A DNA stretch of 64,000 nt, taken from the NCBI GenBank assembly GCA_038142205.1, contig JAYQJO010000001.1, positions 372,001 to 436,000 of the forward strand, in the 5' to 3' direction. A model generated the notes under the pieces. It searched no databases and was not told the origin of the DNA. It worked only from the letters and a program-made list of their open reading frames with translations. Both the position numbers and the translations under genes were made by a program. Position 1 is the first letter of the stretch, and the number at the start of each line of letters is the position of its first letter. This document shows positions 28,801-37,448 of the stretch, one piece after another. The stretch is from UBA7359 sp038142205. Its GTDB lineage: Bacteria > Pseudomonadota > Gammaproteobacteria > Eutrophobiales > Eutrophobiaceae.

Positions 28801-30501
28801 ATGAATTTGAGATTTTTAACGCTATTTTTTCTTTTGTTATTGAGTCCGTTTATTCAGGCAGAGGTTTCTGTCAGTGTTGATCGTAACCCGGTTGTGGCAG
28901 ATGAATCATTCCAATTAATATTTGAAAGCGATGAAAAAGTAAAAACGGAACCTGACTTCAGTCCTTTAAATAAAAATTTTACTATTTTAAATACAGGTCG
29001 ACGTAGTAATACTCAAATTATTAATAGTGATATTAAGCAATCCCAGCAATGGATATTAAAAGTCATTGCAAAGAAAACAGGTATTATCCAGATCCCCTCG
29101 ATTAAGTTTGGTGACGTATCAAGTCAACCTTATCAAGTAAAAGTGGTTACCACAGCACCACCAACTGTGGGTAATAAATCAGAAGATATTTTTCTTGAAG
29201 CTGAGGTCAATAAAAAATCCCCCTATGTGCAGGAACAAATTATCTATACGATAAAACTTTATCGTGCAGTACAAACCAGTAATGCAAGCTTGTCAGAACC
29301 AGAAGTCAGTGGCGATCAGGCAGTAATAACAAAACTGGGGGACGATAAGAGTTTTGAAACACGGATAAAAGGTAAACGTTATGTTGTCGTACAAAGGCAA
29401 TACGCTATTTTTCCGCAAAGTAGTAGTGGCAGCTTGAAAATTGAACCGATAATTTTTCAAGCACAAACAGGTTCAAGTAGCTTTTTTGGTTTTGATCCAT
29501 TTGGTCCGCAGCCTAAGTCGATTACTAAACGATCCAATAGCATCGAATTGGATATACAAGCTATTCCTGATTCGTTTACAGGTAATACTTGGTTGCCTGC
29601 CGGACAGATCAATATTCAGGAGCAATGGTCAGTTGATCCATCACAATTAAAACAAGGTGAAGCGACAACACGCACATTAACTATTACAGCTAATGGACTT
29701 GCCGCCAGTCATTTACCTGTAATTGAAACTCAATTGCCTGATCATTTAAAGCAATATCCTGATCAGCCTGAATTCAATGAAACGTTTAATGAAAATGGGT
29801 TTATTGGTGTTCGGCGTGAAAAGATGGCTATTATTCCAAGCCAATCAGGTAATTTTATCTTGCCTGCTATTAAGCTCGCCTGGTGGAATACCAAAACAGA
29901 TAAGATGGAAATTGCTGAATTACCGGAACGTACAATATACGTTAAGGCTTCTGAGCTAGTGCAAGCTGAAGATAATCAACATACAGAATTAACAGAACAG
30001 AGTAATGCTGTCAGTAATAAGGACGTACAAACAGAAAAACAAACTATTACTGATATTGAAGCGAGTAACGGACATTCATACTGGAAATGGGTAAGTCTAA
30101 TGCTATTTTTATTATGGTTAATTACATTATTTTTGTTTTGGAATAGCAGAAGCCGCTTTAATAAAAAAGAAAGAATATCAGTTGTAGAATCATCGAAACG
30201 TCAATCATTGAAACAGATTGAAAGCGCTTGTAATAACAATGATGCGCAGCAAGCAAAAACAGCCATTCTTGAATGGGCCAGGAAAATGTGGCCTGATGAA
30301 AGGATTAACAATCTTGACTCAGTAAAAGCATATTGTGATGATGAACTAGGGATAATGCTGGATGAGCTTAATCGCCAGCTGTATAGTAAACAACAAGATG
30401 TATGGAACGGCAATGCTTTTTTAAATTGCTTTCAGTCGCAATCCTTTAAAATAACTAAAAGTCATGCAGAACACGGTAATCTTGAACCTTTATATAAATA
30501 G
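28801..30501 (+). CDS. batD: BatD-like exported membrane protein
   Basis: 566 residues: signal peptide (cleavage near I-Q-A-E, residue 21), repeated Ig-like beta domains, with the BatD opening V-S-V-S-V-D-R-N-P-V-V-A-D-E-S-F-Q-L, an Ile/Leu-rich helix (about 426-446) and a short cytoplasmic helical tail. Last gene of the Bat operon, converging on the next gene with one base between them. Confidence 0.92.
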   Translation: MNLRFLTLFFLLLLSPFIQAEVSVSVDRNPVVADESFQLIFESDEKVKTEPDFSPLNKNFTILNTGRRSNTQIINSDIKQSQQWILKVIAKKTGIIQIPSIKFGDVSSQPYQVKVVTTAPPTVGNKSEDIFLEAEVNKKSPYVQEQIIYTIKLYRAVQTSNASLSEPEVSGDQAVITKLGDDKSFETRIKGKRYVVVQRQYAIFPQSSSGSLKIEPIIFQAQTGSSSFFGFDPFGPQPKSITKRSNSIELDIQAIPDSFTGNTWLPAGQINIQEQWSVDPSQLKQGEATTRTLTITANGLAASHLPVIETQLPDHLKQYPDQPEFNETFNENGFIGVRREKMAIIPSQSGNFILPAIKLAWWNTKTDKMEIAELPERTIYVKASELVQAEDNQHTELTEQSNAVSNKDVQTEKQTITDIEASNGHSYWKWVSLMLFLLWLITLFLFWNSRSRFNKKERISVVESSKRQSLKQIESACNNNDAQQAKTAILEWARKMWPDERINNLDSVKAYCDDELGIMLDELNRQLYSKQQDVWNGNAFLNCFQSQSFKITKSHAEHGNLEPLYK

Positions 30502-30502
30502 A

Positions 30503-30868
30503 TTAACGTTTATGTTTTTTTAGTCTTTCATGCCCCGGTTTTCTATTAGTTTCGCTATTTAGGATAGCATCAAAAATACTTGAGTCTTTTTCGGTGCTTT
30601 CTTCATTGAGTTTTTCAACTGAGGCAGTAACCGTTTCCGAATTTCGACTAAACTCACTTTTAAAGTAAGCTTGGCATGATTCGGTTGCAACCTTTAGAGC
30701 TTCGTCAGATTGCGAACTGGACATATCGTTAATAACATTGTTTTTTAGTTTTGCGACTAATGAAACGGCATGACGTAAACAGGCTTTATTGATCTGTTCA
30801 TCAAATTCGCCAGCCAAACTGTATACTGGTAATAAAGAAATAACGATTAATAGAGTTGATTTTTTCAT
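30503..30868 (-). CDS. hypothetical exported protein
   Basis: 121 residues with a clear signal peptide (cleavage near S-L-A-G, residue 20). The mature part is helical and charged with two Cys (C29, C65) that could pair. C-terminus very basic (K-P-G-H-E-R-L-K-K-H-K-R). No family recognised. It precedes nothing on its strand and directly abuts the convergent batD stop. Confidence 0.6.
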   Translation of the reverse strand: MKKSTLLIVISLLPVYSLAGEFDEQINKACLRHAVSLVAKLKNNVINDMSSSQSDEALKVATESCQAYFKSEFSRNSETVTASVEKLNEESTEKDSSIFDAILNSETNRKPGHERLKKHKR

Positions 30869-30880
30869 TCATGTTCTCAT

Positions 30881-31269
30881 CTAATTTTTAAAAATAGCCA
30901 TGGACAAACTTAGCCAGGATAAAATGAATAATAAACCACCTATTGGTGTAATCATACCCAACCAACGTAGATTTAAAATACTGAGTAAATAAAGGCTGCC
31001 GGAAAAAGAACAATACCGACAATCATCATCCATCCAGCAGTTTTAATCCAGCTATTGATACCAAGATTTATTATCAGAATCCCAATTAGAATTAACCACA
31101 AAGCATGATAAAAATGATATTCAACTCCCGTGTGAAAAACTTTCAGCAAGTTTTCATCGAGTCGAGCCTTTAATGCATGCGCACCAAATGCACCAAAGAT
31201 AACTGCTAACGCGGCATTCGCTGAACCCACTAATAAAAACAGTTTTGCAGTTAAGTTAAGTTCATTCAT
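30881..31269 (-). pseudogene. DUF423 membrane protein, frameshifted
   Basis: The open frame 31269-30973 gives 98 residues of a DUF423 protein (G-S-A-N-A-A-L-A-V-I-F-G-A-F-G-A-H-A-L-K, E-Y-H-F-Y-H-A-L) that stops early with a foreign tail. One extra T in the T5 run at plus 31003-31007 continues it as S-G-S-L-Y-L-L-S, R-W-L-G-M-I-T-P-I-G-G to TAG at 30881, giving 129 residues and four helices, the family norm. Overlaps the methyltransferase gene by 4 bases (ATGA). An inner-membrane protein of unknown function. Confidence 0.85.
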
Positions 31270-32075
31270 TTTTTAATAAATCTGAATGTCATACGATCGC
31301 TTTCGCCAATAGCAGCATATTTTTCTTTATCGACATCTTTTAATCGATAACTCGGTGGTAATGTCCAAACGCCTTTTGGATGATCTTTAGTATCTTTCGG
31401 GTTGGCATTAATTTCAGATGAGCCAACCAGTTCAAAGCCCTTATCTTCAATTAACCTGATTAAATAAGATTCAGGTACATAACCTTTTTCAGCCATTTGC
31501 TTAACATCACTACCTTTATTGGCTCTGTGTTGAACAAGGCCTAGTATCCCGCCTGGCTTCAATACACGATGAAAGGCAGTAAAAACTTCTTCTATTCCGC
31601 CATAGCGTATCCAGTTATGCGTATTACGAAACGTGACGATCATATCCATTGAAGCATCGGGGACAGATTCAAGATAATTATTTTCTTTAAATAAAACCAC
31701 ATCGACCTTATCGTAAATATCCGGTTTAGCCGCCAACATTTTTACATAATCTTTATGAATATTAGCGAGATATTTAGTTGGGTGATTTTCGCCAAAACTT
31801 GCAACGGTTAAACGGCCTTCTCCTGCAAGATAAGGTGCGAGTATTTCTGTATACCAACCACGCCCAGGTAATATTTCCAGAACCTTCATTGAAGAATGTA
31901 TACCAAAAAACGTCAACGTTTCTTTTGGATGGCGGGAAACATCACGTGCTGTATTTTTTGCAGCCCTGTGTTCCGCATTGATTACTGAATCGAGGTCATG
32001 GTCACCAGCATAAGAGTTGAGTGTAATGAGTGATAGTAATGAGCATGTAATGAGTAAGGATTTCGTTATTGTCAT
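31266..32075 (-). CDS. exported class I SAM methyltransferase-like protein
   Basis: 269 residues with a convincing signal peptide (M-T-I-T-K-S-L-L-I-T-C..., cleavage near S-Y-A-G). The mature domain is a Rossmann methyltransferase: V-L-E-I-L-P-G-R-G-W-Y-T (motif I, about 65-76), F-R-N-T-H-N-W, and L-K-P-G-G-I-L-G-L-V-Q-H. SAM is not normally available in the periplasm, so location or activity is puzzling; similar exported forms are known but uncharacterised. Middle gene of a three-gene minus-strand unit with the gene at 32457 and the DUF423 gene. Confidence 0.85.
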   Translation of the reverse strand: MTITKSLLITCSLLSLITLNSYAGDHDLDSVINAEHRAAKNTARDVSRHPKETLTFFGIHSSMKVLEILPGRGWYTEILAPYLAGEGRLTVASFGENHPTKYLANIHKDYVKMLAAKPDIYDKVDVVLFKENNYLESVPDASMDMIVTFRNTHNWIRYGGIEEVFTAFHRVLKPGGILGLVQHRANKGSDVKQMAEKGYVPESYLIRLIEDKGFELVGSSEINANPKDTKDHPKGVWTLPPSYRLKDVDKEKYAAIGESDRMTFRFIKK

Positions 32076-32076
32076 T

Positions 32077-32457
32077 TTATTTTTCCTTGTTAATGTTTAA
32101 TGTTATTTCTTTGCCGCCAAATTTATGAACCAGATCGTAGGCGCGAATGGTCACTTGTTCAACACTTTCCGCAATGTTCAGGGTGTATGATCGTGTAAAC
32201 GGCTGTTCATTGGTATGCGGGTGTCGCAAAATACGTGCGCCAAGGATATTACCGTCCATATCAAGTATTTCCCATGCTTTGGCAAAATGTTCCCAGTCTT
32301 TATCGTCATGCTTTACAGTCACCGTGAAGCGATAAAAATTGCCACCTGTATGTTCTACTTCAGCCAAAAGAACATCGGCTTCGCCTGCGGTAACTACTGA
32401 TGTTTTAAGCGAAATCAGTAGAAACAATAATAGCTGTAAGGCGAGTGTTATACGCAC
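32077..32457 (-). CDS. hypothetical exported protein
   Basis: I start it at GTG 32457 (V-R-I-T-L-A-L-Q-L-L-L-F), which gives a good signal peptide; the open frame extends to 32520 but that would overlap divergent pgpA and place charge before the signal. About 126 residues, one beta-rich domain with W-E-H-F-A-K-A-W-E-I-L-D and R-I-L-R-H-P-H-T-N-E-Q-P-F-T-R-S, reminiscent of a periplasmic Ig-like fold. One base separates it from the exported methyltransferase, suggesting a joint role. Family not recognised; start uncertain. Confidence 0.62.
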   Translation of the reverse strand: MRITLALQLLLFLLISLKTSVVTAGEADVLLAEVEHTGGNFYRFTVTVKHDDKDWEHFAKAWEILDMDGNILGARILRHPHTNEQPFTRSYTLNIAESVEQVTIRAYDLVHKFGGKEITLNINKEK

Positions 32458-32502
32458 GTGGATTAGATATAATATAGATTCTTTAAATTTCAGTCTCTCA
32501 TT

Positions 32503-32991
32503 ATGGACAGTTCTAAACAAGCCAGAGTTCCTGCAAAGCTTTTATTTAATCCTGCGCATTTACTTTCTTTAGGTTTTGGCAGTGGCTTATCGCCAAAGAT
32601 GCCGGGTACGATGGGTACCGTGATCGCAGTAGGACTTTATTTACTTTTGCCAGAGATGGACTGGAAAATCTATCTAGGCATCATCCTAGTATCTTTAATT
32701 GCAGGTATTTTTCTATGCGATTACACCGCGAAAGCACTGAATGTACATGACCATCCGGGCATTGTTTGGGATGAAATTGTCGGTTATTTCATTACCATGT
32801 TTATGGTGCCTAAAACCTGGTTATGGCTATTGTTTGGCTTTGTATTGTTTCGATTGTTTGATATTTGGAAACCGTGGCCAATTTCTATTGCAGATAAACA
32901 CCTGAAAGGTGGGCTGGGAATTATGTTGGATGATGTCATTGCCGGACTTTTTGCATTGATTATTATTCAAATAACCCTATATTTGTTATAA
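32503..32991 (+). CDS. pgpA: phosphatidylglycerophosphatase A
   Basis: 162 residues, family length. Motifs: G-F-G-S-G-L-S-P-K-M-P-G-T-M-G-T (about 25-40), D-H-P-G-I-V-W-D-E-I-V-G-Y (about 86-98), R-L-F-D-I-W-K-P-W-P-I, and L-D-D-V-I-A-G. It dephosphorylates phosphatidylglycerol phosphate at the inner membrane. No thiL upstream, unlike many gammaproteobacteria. Confidence 0.96.
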   Translation: MDSSKQARVPAKLLFNPAHLLSLGFGSGLSPKMPGTMGTVIAVGLYLLLPEMDWKIYLGIILVSLIAGIFLCDYTAKALNVHDHPGIVWDEIVGYFITMFMVPKTWLWLLFGFVLFRLFDIWKPWPISIADKHLKGGLGIMLDDVIAGLFALIIIQITLYLL

Positions 32992-33038
32992 GGTTAGCAA
33001 TATTATCTAAAACTAAATTGAAGAATATCGAGCTGGCA

Positions 33039-33647
33039 ATGTTAAAAACCAAATTAACAATTCTATTTATATCGATATTGTCTCTGATTCCTATGATGAG
33101 TCAGGCAGATATTTATAAATATGTTGATAAACATGGACGCGTTATTCTGACAGATAAGCCAACGCATAATGGATTTAAACAACTCGTCAAAACATGGAAA
33201 GGTTGGGAAGAAGCGAAAGTCCCGAAAAATTTTAACTGGGTTAAAAACCAGAAAAAATTCGATCCAACCATTCGTAGCATCGCCAAGATTTATAAATTAC
33301 CTCATACATTGTTACATGCTGTTATTACAGCAGAGTCATCTTATAACCCTGATGCTGTTTCCAAAGCGGGTGCTGTCGGTTTGATGCAGTTAATGCCAGA
33401 AACAGCGAAGCAATATGGTGTCAGTAATCGTCTTGATCCAAAACAGAGCATTTATGGTGGTACGCGATATCTTCGTTATCTTGCAAAGTTGTTTAATAAT
33501 GATCTGACATTAATGCTTGCTGCCTATAATGCAGGTGAAGGCACAGTAAAAAGATACGGTAATAAAGTGCCGCCCTATAAAGAAACCCGTAACTACGTAA
33601 AGAAAGTGATTAAGTATTATAAAAAATACCGTAGTACGATGAGTTAA
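33039..33647 (+). CDS. lytic transglycosylase (SLT domain) with DUF4124 region
   Basis: ATG 33039 (M-L-K-T-K-L) chosen over TTG 33018 because it begins the signal peptide (cleavage near S-Q-A-D). 202 residues: N-terminal DUF4124-like I-Y-K-Y-V-D-K-H-G-R-V-I-L-T-D-K-P, then a soluble lytic transglycosylase domain with catalytic Glu in T-A-E-S-S-Y-N-P-D-A-V-S, G-A-V-G-L-M-Q-L-M-P and A-A-Y-N-A-G-E-G. Cleaves peptidoglycan in the periplasm. Monocistronic. Confidence 0.94.
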   Translation: MLKTKLTILFISILSLIPMMSQADIYKYVDKHGRVILTDKPTHNGFKQLVKTWKGWEEAKVPKNFNWVKNQKKFDPTIRSIAKIYKLPHTLLHAVITAESSYNPDAVSKAGAVGLMQLMPETAKQYGVSNRLDPKQSIYGGTRYLRYLAKLFNNDLTLMLAAYNAGEGTVKRYGNKVPPYKETRNYVKKVIKYYKKYRSTMS

Positions 33648-33766
33648 TAATAAAAGAAGTAATTAAAGAAAAAGGAATTCTTTAAAAACAACCCGCAAGC
33701 GATGAGCCTTTCTTCCAGACCTAAACACTGTAGAATCTATTATTCAATCTCATCATCAATATAAAC

Positions 33767-35146
33767 ATGCAGAGTCAATCAGATAACGCCTTACAACGCA
33801 TTACTTTAACAATGGTATTGTTAAATGCGTTTACCACACCATTAATGTTGTCTGGGGTTAATGTTGCCTTGCCTTCGATAGCATCAGATTTATCAATGAG
33901 TGCCGTCATGTTGAGCTGGGTTCCGATGGCGTACCTGATGGCAAGTGCCATGTTTGTACTTATTTTTGGACGGCTTTCCGATATGGTTGGGCGCAAACGT
34001 GTGTTTTTGATTGGTGTTAGTAGTGTCATTATTACATCATTGGTAGCCGCATTTGCGGTTAACAGTACGATGTTAATTACCGGCCGTTTTCTACAAGGCA
34101 TGAGTGCAGCAATGCTCTATGCAACTCAGGTTGCAATTGTTTCCTCTGTCTTTCCTCCAGAGAAACGTGGCCACGCGATAGGGTTAACCATATCGACGAT
34201 TTATTTAGGTTTGACTATTGGCCCTGCAATAGGCGGTTATGTCATTGATTCGTTTGGCTGGCGTGCCAGTTTTCTCATGCATATTCCTTTGGCAGTCATC
34301 GTTTTTATTATAGGAACAAGTTTTGTTAAAGGTGACTGGCGTTCTGAAGAACGCGGTAGTTTTGATTTGTTTGGTGCTTTAATTTATATCTTTTCAATAT
34401 TATTAATTTGTATTGCTGTTTCCAGCCTGCCGTCGCTATTTAGTTTTATTTTGTTGGGTTTGTCGCTATTGGGTTTTGCTTTTTTCTTTTTGTTTGAAAA
34501 AGCGCACAAACATCCTATCTTGAATGTCAGCTTGTTTTTTACCAATCGTATTTTTACTTTTTCATGTTTGGCCTCTTTAATTATTTATACAGCGACATTT
34601 GCAAATGTTGTGCAAGTCAGTCTTTATTTACAGTATTTAAAAGGCTTGTCTGCAACAGCAGCCGGAATAATCATGATGTGTCAGCCATTGACTATGGCAT
34701 TGTTTTCACCTCTAGCAGGCCGTCTATCAGATAAGATTGAACCGCGTTATCTTGCGACTATGGGTATGGCGATCAGTTGTGGTGGTTTGCTTTTACTATC
34801 AAACCTGCAAATTGCATCAAGTATTAACTATTTAATTGCTGCGCTGGTTATAACAGGATTTGGTTTTAGTCTGTTTTCTTCACCGAATGTGAGTGCCATT
34901 ATGAGCTCAGTTGAAAAGCGTTCACTAGGTAGTGCAAACGGTGTTGTTGCAACAATGCGACTTTTTGGACAAATGACGAGTATGGCTTTGGTGACTTTGG
35001 TCTTTGCTTTAATGTTGGGTTCAGTAGAAATACAGGTTTCAAATTATCAGGAACTGGAAAAAGCAATTCGTTTAATTTTTACATTAGCTGCGTGTTTGTG
35101 TTTGCCAGGCCTTTATTTTTCTATGGCAAGAGGAAAGCTTCGATAA
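33767..35146 (+). CDS. MFS drug/proton antiporter, DHA2-like
   Basis: 459 residues, about 12-14 membrane helices. MFS loop motif G-R-L-S-D-M-V-G-R-K-R near residue 67, antiporter motif C-like G-L-T-I-G-P-A-I-G-G-Y (about 150-160), L-A-G-R-L-S-D-K-I-E in the second half. Likely an efflux pump; substrate unknown. No divergent regulator or adaptor gene. Confidence 0.9.
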   Translation: MQSQSDNALQRITLTMVLLNAFTTPLMLSGVNVALPSIASDLSMSAVMLSWVPMAYLMASAMFVLIFGRLSDMVGRKRVFLIGVSSVIITSLVAAFAVNSTMLITGRFLQGMSAAMLYATQVAIVSSVFPPEKRGHAIGLTISTIYLGLTIGPAIGGYVIDSFGWRASFLMHIPLAVIVFIIGTSFVKGDWRSEERGSFDLFGALIYIFSILLICIAVSSLPSLFSFILLGLSLLGFAFFFLFEKAHKHPILNVSLFFTNRIFTFSCLASLIIYTATFANVVQVSLYLQYLKGLSATAAGIIMMCQPLTMALFSPLAGRLSDKIEPRYLATMGMAISCGGLLLLSNLQIASSINYLIAALVITGFGFSLFSSPNVSAIMSSVEKRSLGSANGVVATMRLFGQMTSMALVTLVFALMLGSVEIQVSNYQELEKAIRLIFTLAACLCLPGLYFSMARGKLR

Positions 35147-35168
35147 AGCGAGAATAAGTGAACTTAAC

Positions 35169-35438
35169 TTAATCACCACTGTATAAATTAGGTTTTAAAG
35201 GATCAGGTGGTAATTGTAAGTGGTAGCCTTTTTCTTCCAGGTTAGCCATTACCTTTAATACATCTTCACGCGCCAGTTTTCTTTCTGGTGTTAATTCAAG
35301 ATCCATGACAAAGGTTAACTCTTTAACCAGTTTGATCAAATCATCAGGTAGGTCTTCTTTTGTTTTATCTGCCTGAATATAAAGATACATTTCATCGCGT
35401 GATGAACAACGATAGATGTTACATTTAATTTTTTTCAT
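35169..35438 (-). CDS. ycgL: YcgL domain-containing protein
   Basis: 89 residues, the normal length. Starts K-I-K-C-N-I-Y-R-C-S-S-R-D-E-M-Y-L-Y-I and ends P-P-D-P-L-K-P-N-L-Y, the YcgL signature. Small cytoplasmic protein of unknown role. It follows fhs on the same strand after a 10-bp hairpin. Confidence 0.92.
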   Translation of the reverse strand: MKKIKCNIYRCSSRDEMYLYIQADKTKEDLPDDLIKLVKELTFVMDLELTPERKLAREDVLKVMANLEEKGYHLQLPPDPLKPNLYSGD

Positions 35439-35451
35439 AAACTTAGATAGT

Positions 35452-35476
35452 TTAAGGGCGCATTAAGCGCCCTTAA
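35452..35476 (-). terminator. hairpin between fhs and ycgL
   Basis: TTAAGGGCGC / GCGCCCTTAA (35452-35461, 35467-35476) with a 5-base loop. No T-run follows, so it may be a weak terminator or an mRNA processing/stability element. Confidence 0.55.
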
Positions 35477-35501
35477 TATTGTTGCAGTTTTAAATGTGCC
35501 T

Positions 35502-37175
35502 TTAAAATAGGCCAGTGATATTACCTTCATCATCAATATCAATACGTTCCGCTGCGGGCACTTTTGGTAAACCAGGCATGGTCATCATATTACCGCAAAT
35601 CGCAACGATAAATCCTGCGCCGTTAGCTAAACGTACTTCACTGACGTGAACATTGTGCCCAGTCGGTGCACCAATGGCTGTTGGATCAGTTGAAAATGAC
35701 ATTTGTGTTTTAGCCATACAGACAGGGTATGAGCCGTATTCTTTGTTCCAATCTTCCAGTTGTTGCTTTACTTTAGGATCGAATGAAACCGAACCTGCAC
35801 CATACACTTTGGTTGCAATTGCTTCGATTTTTTCAGTTAAAGCAGCATCATCTTCATAAGCGTATTTGTGTGTGCCAGGGTTATTATCAACAACGTCTAC
35901 AACTGCATTTGCTAAGTCCTCAGCACCAGCGCCACCGTCTGCCCAGTGTTTTGAAACAACGGCTTTAGCGCCCAATGATTCACAACGTTTAATTAGCAGA
36001 TCAACTTCAGCATCAGTATCTAATGTGAAATGGTTTAAACAAACAACGCAGGGTAAGCCATAGACTTCAGTAATGTTTTTAATATGGCGTTCCATATTGA
36101 CCATACCTTTATCCAATGCTTCCAGGTTTTCTTCGCTCAAGTCTGCTTTAGCGACACCTCCGTGGTATTTCATGGCACGGATAGTTGCAACAAGAACAAT
36201 TGCAGCAGGATTTAAACCTGCCATGCGGGTTTTAATGTTGATAAATTTTTCAGCACCTAAATCCGCACCAAAACCACCTTCTGTGACAACATAGTCCGCT
36301 AGTTTTAGACCGGTTTTAGTAGCAGTAACCGTATTACATCCGTGTGCGATATTTGCGAAAGGGCCGCCGTGAATAATGGCGATATTATTCTCCAGTGTTT
36401 GAACCATGTTCGGATTAATCGCATCTTTTAATAACGCTGCCATTGAACCATGCGCTTTCAAGTCTCTTGCATAGACGGGGGTTACTTTATCTTTTTTATA
36501 ACCAATGATGATTTTACCTAGACGTTCTTTTAAGTCAGCGCGGCTGGTTGCCAGACATAGAATTGCCATGATCTCTGAGGCAACAACAATGACGTAACCA
36601 TCTTCACGTAGATAACCATTAGCTGCACCGCCCATGCCAACTGTAATTTTACGTAGTGCGCGATCGTTCATGTCAACAACACGTTTGTATTGAATGCGAC
36701 GAGGATCAATCTCGAGTGAATTACCATGATTAATATGATTATCAATCATTGCGGAAAGTAAGTTATGAGCGACACCAATCGCATGGAAGTCACCCGTGAA
36801 ATGCAAATTAATATCTTCCATTGGAACGACCTGCGCGTAACCGCCGCCTGCCGCCCCACCTTTGACACCAAAACAAGGGCCGAGTGAAGGTTCGCGTAAA
36901 CACATAATGGCTTTTTTACCAATACGGTTTAATGCATCACCAAGCCCCACCGTTGTCGTCGTTTTCCCTTCACCTGCTGGTGTAGGACTAACAGCAGTAA
37001 CTAAGATTAGTTTTCCGTCTTCTTTGTCTTTAAGGCTATCAATATAGTTGAGTGATAATTTCGCTTTATAGTGACCATAAGGTTCGAGGTGTTCACTATC
37101 GATTTTATATTGATCATTAGCGAGATCAACAATACGCCTCATTTTTGCCTTCTGAGCAATTTCAATATCAGACAT
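35502..37175 (-). CDS. fhs: formate--tetrahydrofolate ligase
   Basis: 557 residues, full length. ATP site P-T-P-A-G-E-G-K-T-T-T-T-V-G-L-G-D-A-L (about 65-83), G-A-A-G-G-G-Y-A-Q-V, F-T-G-D-F-H-A, and the C-terminal M-P-G-L-P. Makes 10-formyl-THF from formate, THF and ATP, a one-carbon entry route. GGAGGA-type site before ATG 37175. No lesion. Confidence 0.97.
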   Translation of the reverse strand: MSDIEIAQKAKMRRIVDLANDQYKIDSEHLEPYGHYKAKLSLNYIDSLKDKEDGKLILVTAVSPTPAGEGKTTTTVGLGDALNRIGKKAIMCLREPSLGPCFGVKGGAAGGGYAQVVPMEDINLHFTGDFHAIGVAHNLLSAMIDNHINHGNSLEIDPRRIQYKRVVDMNDRALRKITVGMGGAANGYLREDGYVIVVASEIMAILCLATSRADLKERLGKIIIGYKKDKVTPVYARDLKAHGSMAALLKDAINPNMVQTLENNIAIIHGGPFANIAHGCNTVTATKTGLKLADYVVTEGGFGADLGAEKFINIKTRMAGLNPAAIVLVATIRAMKYHGGVAKADLSEENLEALDKGMVNMERHIKNITEVYGLPCVVCLNHFTLDTDAEVDLLIKRCESLGAKAVVSKHWADGGAGAEDLANAVVDVVDNNPGTHKYAYEDDAALTEKIEAIATKVYGAGSVSFDPKVKQQLEDWNKEYGSYPVCMAKTQMSFSTDPTAIGAPTGHNVHVSEVRLANGAGFIVAICGNMMTMPGLPKVPAAERIDIDDEGNITGLF

Positions 37176-37448
37176 TATTTTCCTCCAGATAAATGTTAAA
37201 ACAAAATATAAATTTTTTTAAAATACAAAAGTTAAATAAATGATGTGATGCAGTTATTATGTTCGCTTATTATTTTTAATTATTATCTGTGAGCGTTTTA
37301 CTTATTTTAGCGTGCTAGAGCATCATCCACTAATTTCTTTCTGGGGTATTACGAGTGTAAGATTTAATATGAAGTATTTTTACATAAATAGTCCTCTTTT
37401 TGTAAAGTTTGTTTAAACCTGAGAAATTAATAACTTAGGAGATAATCC

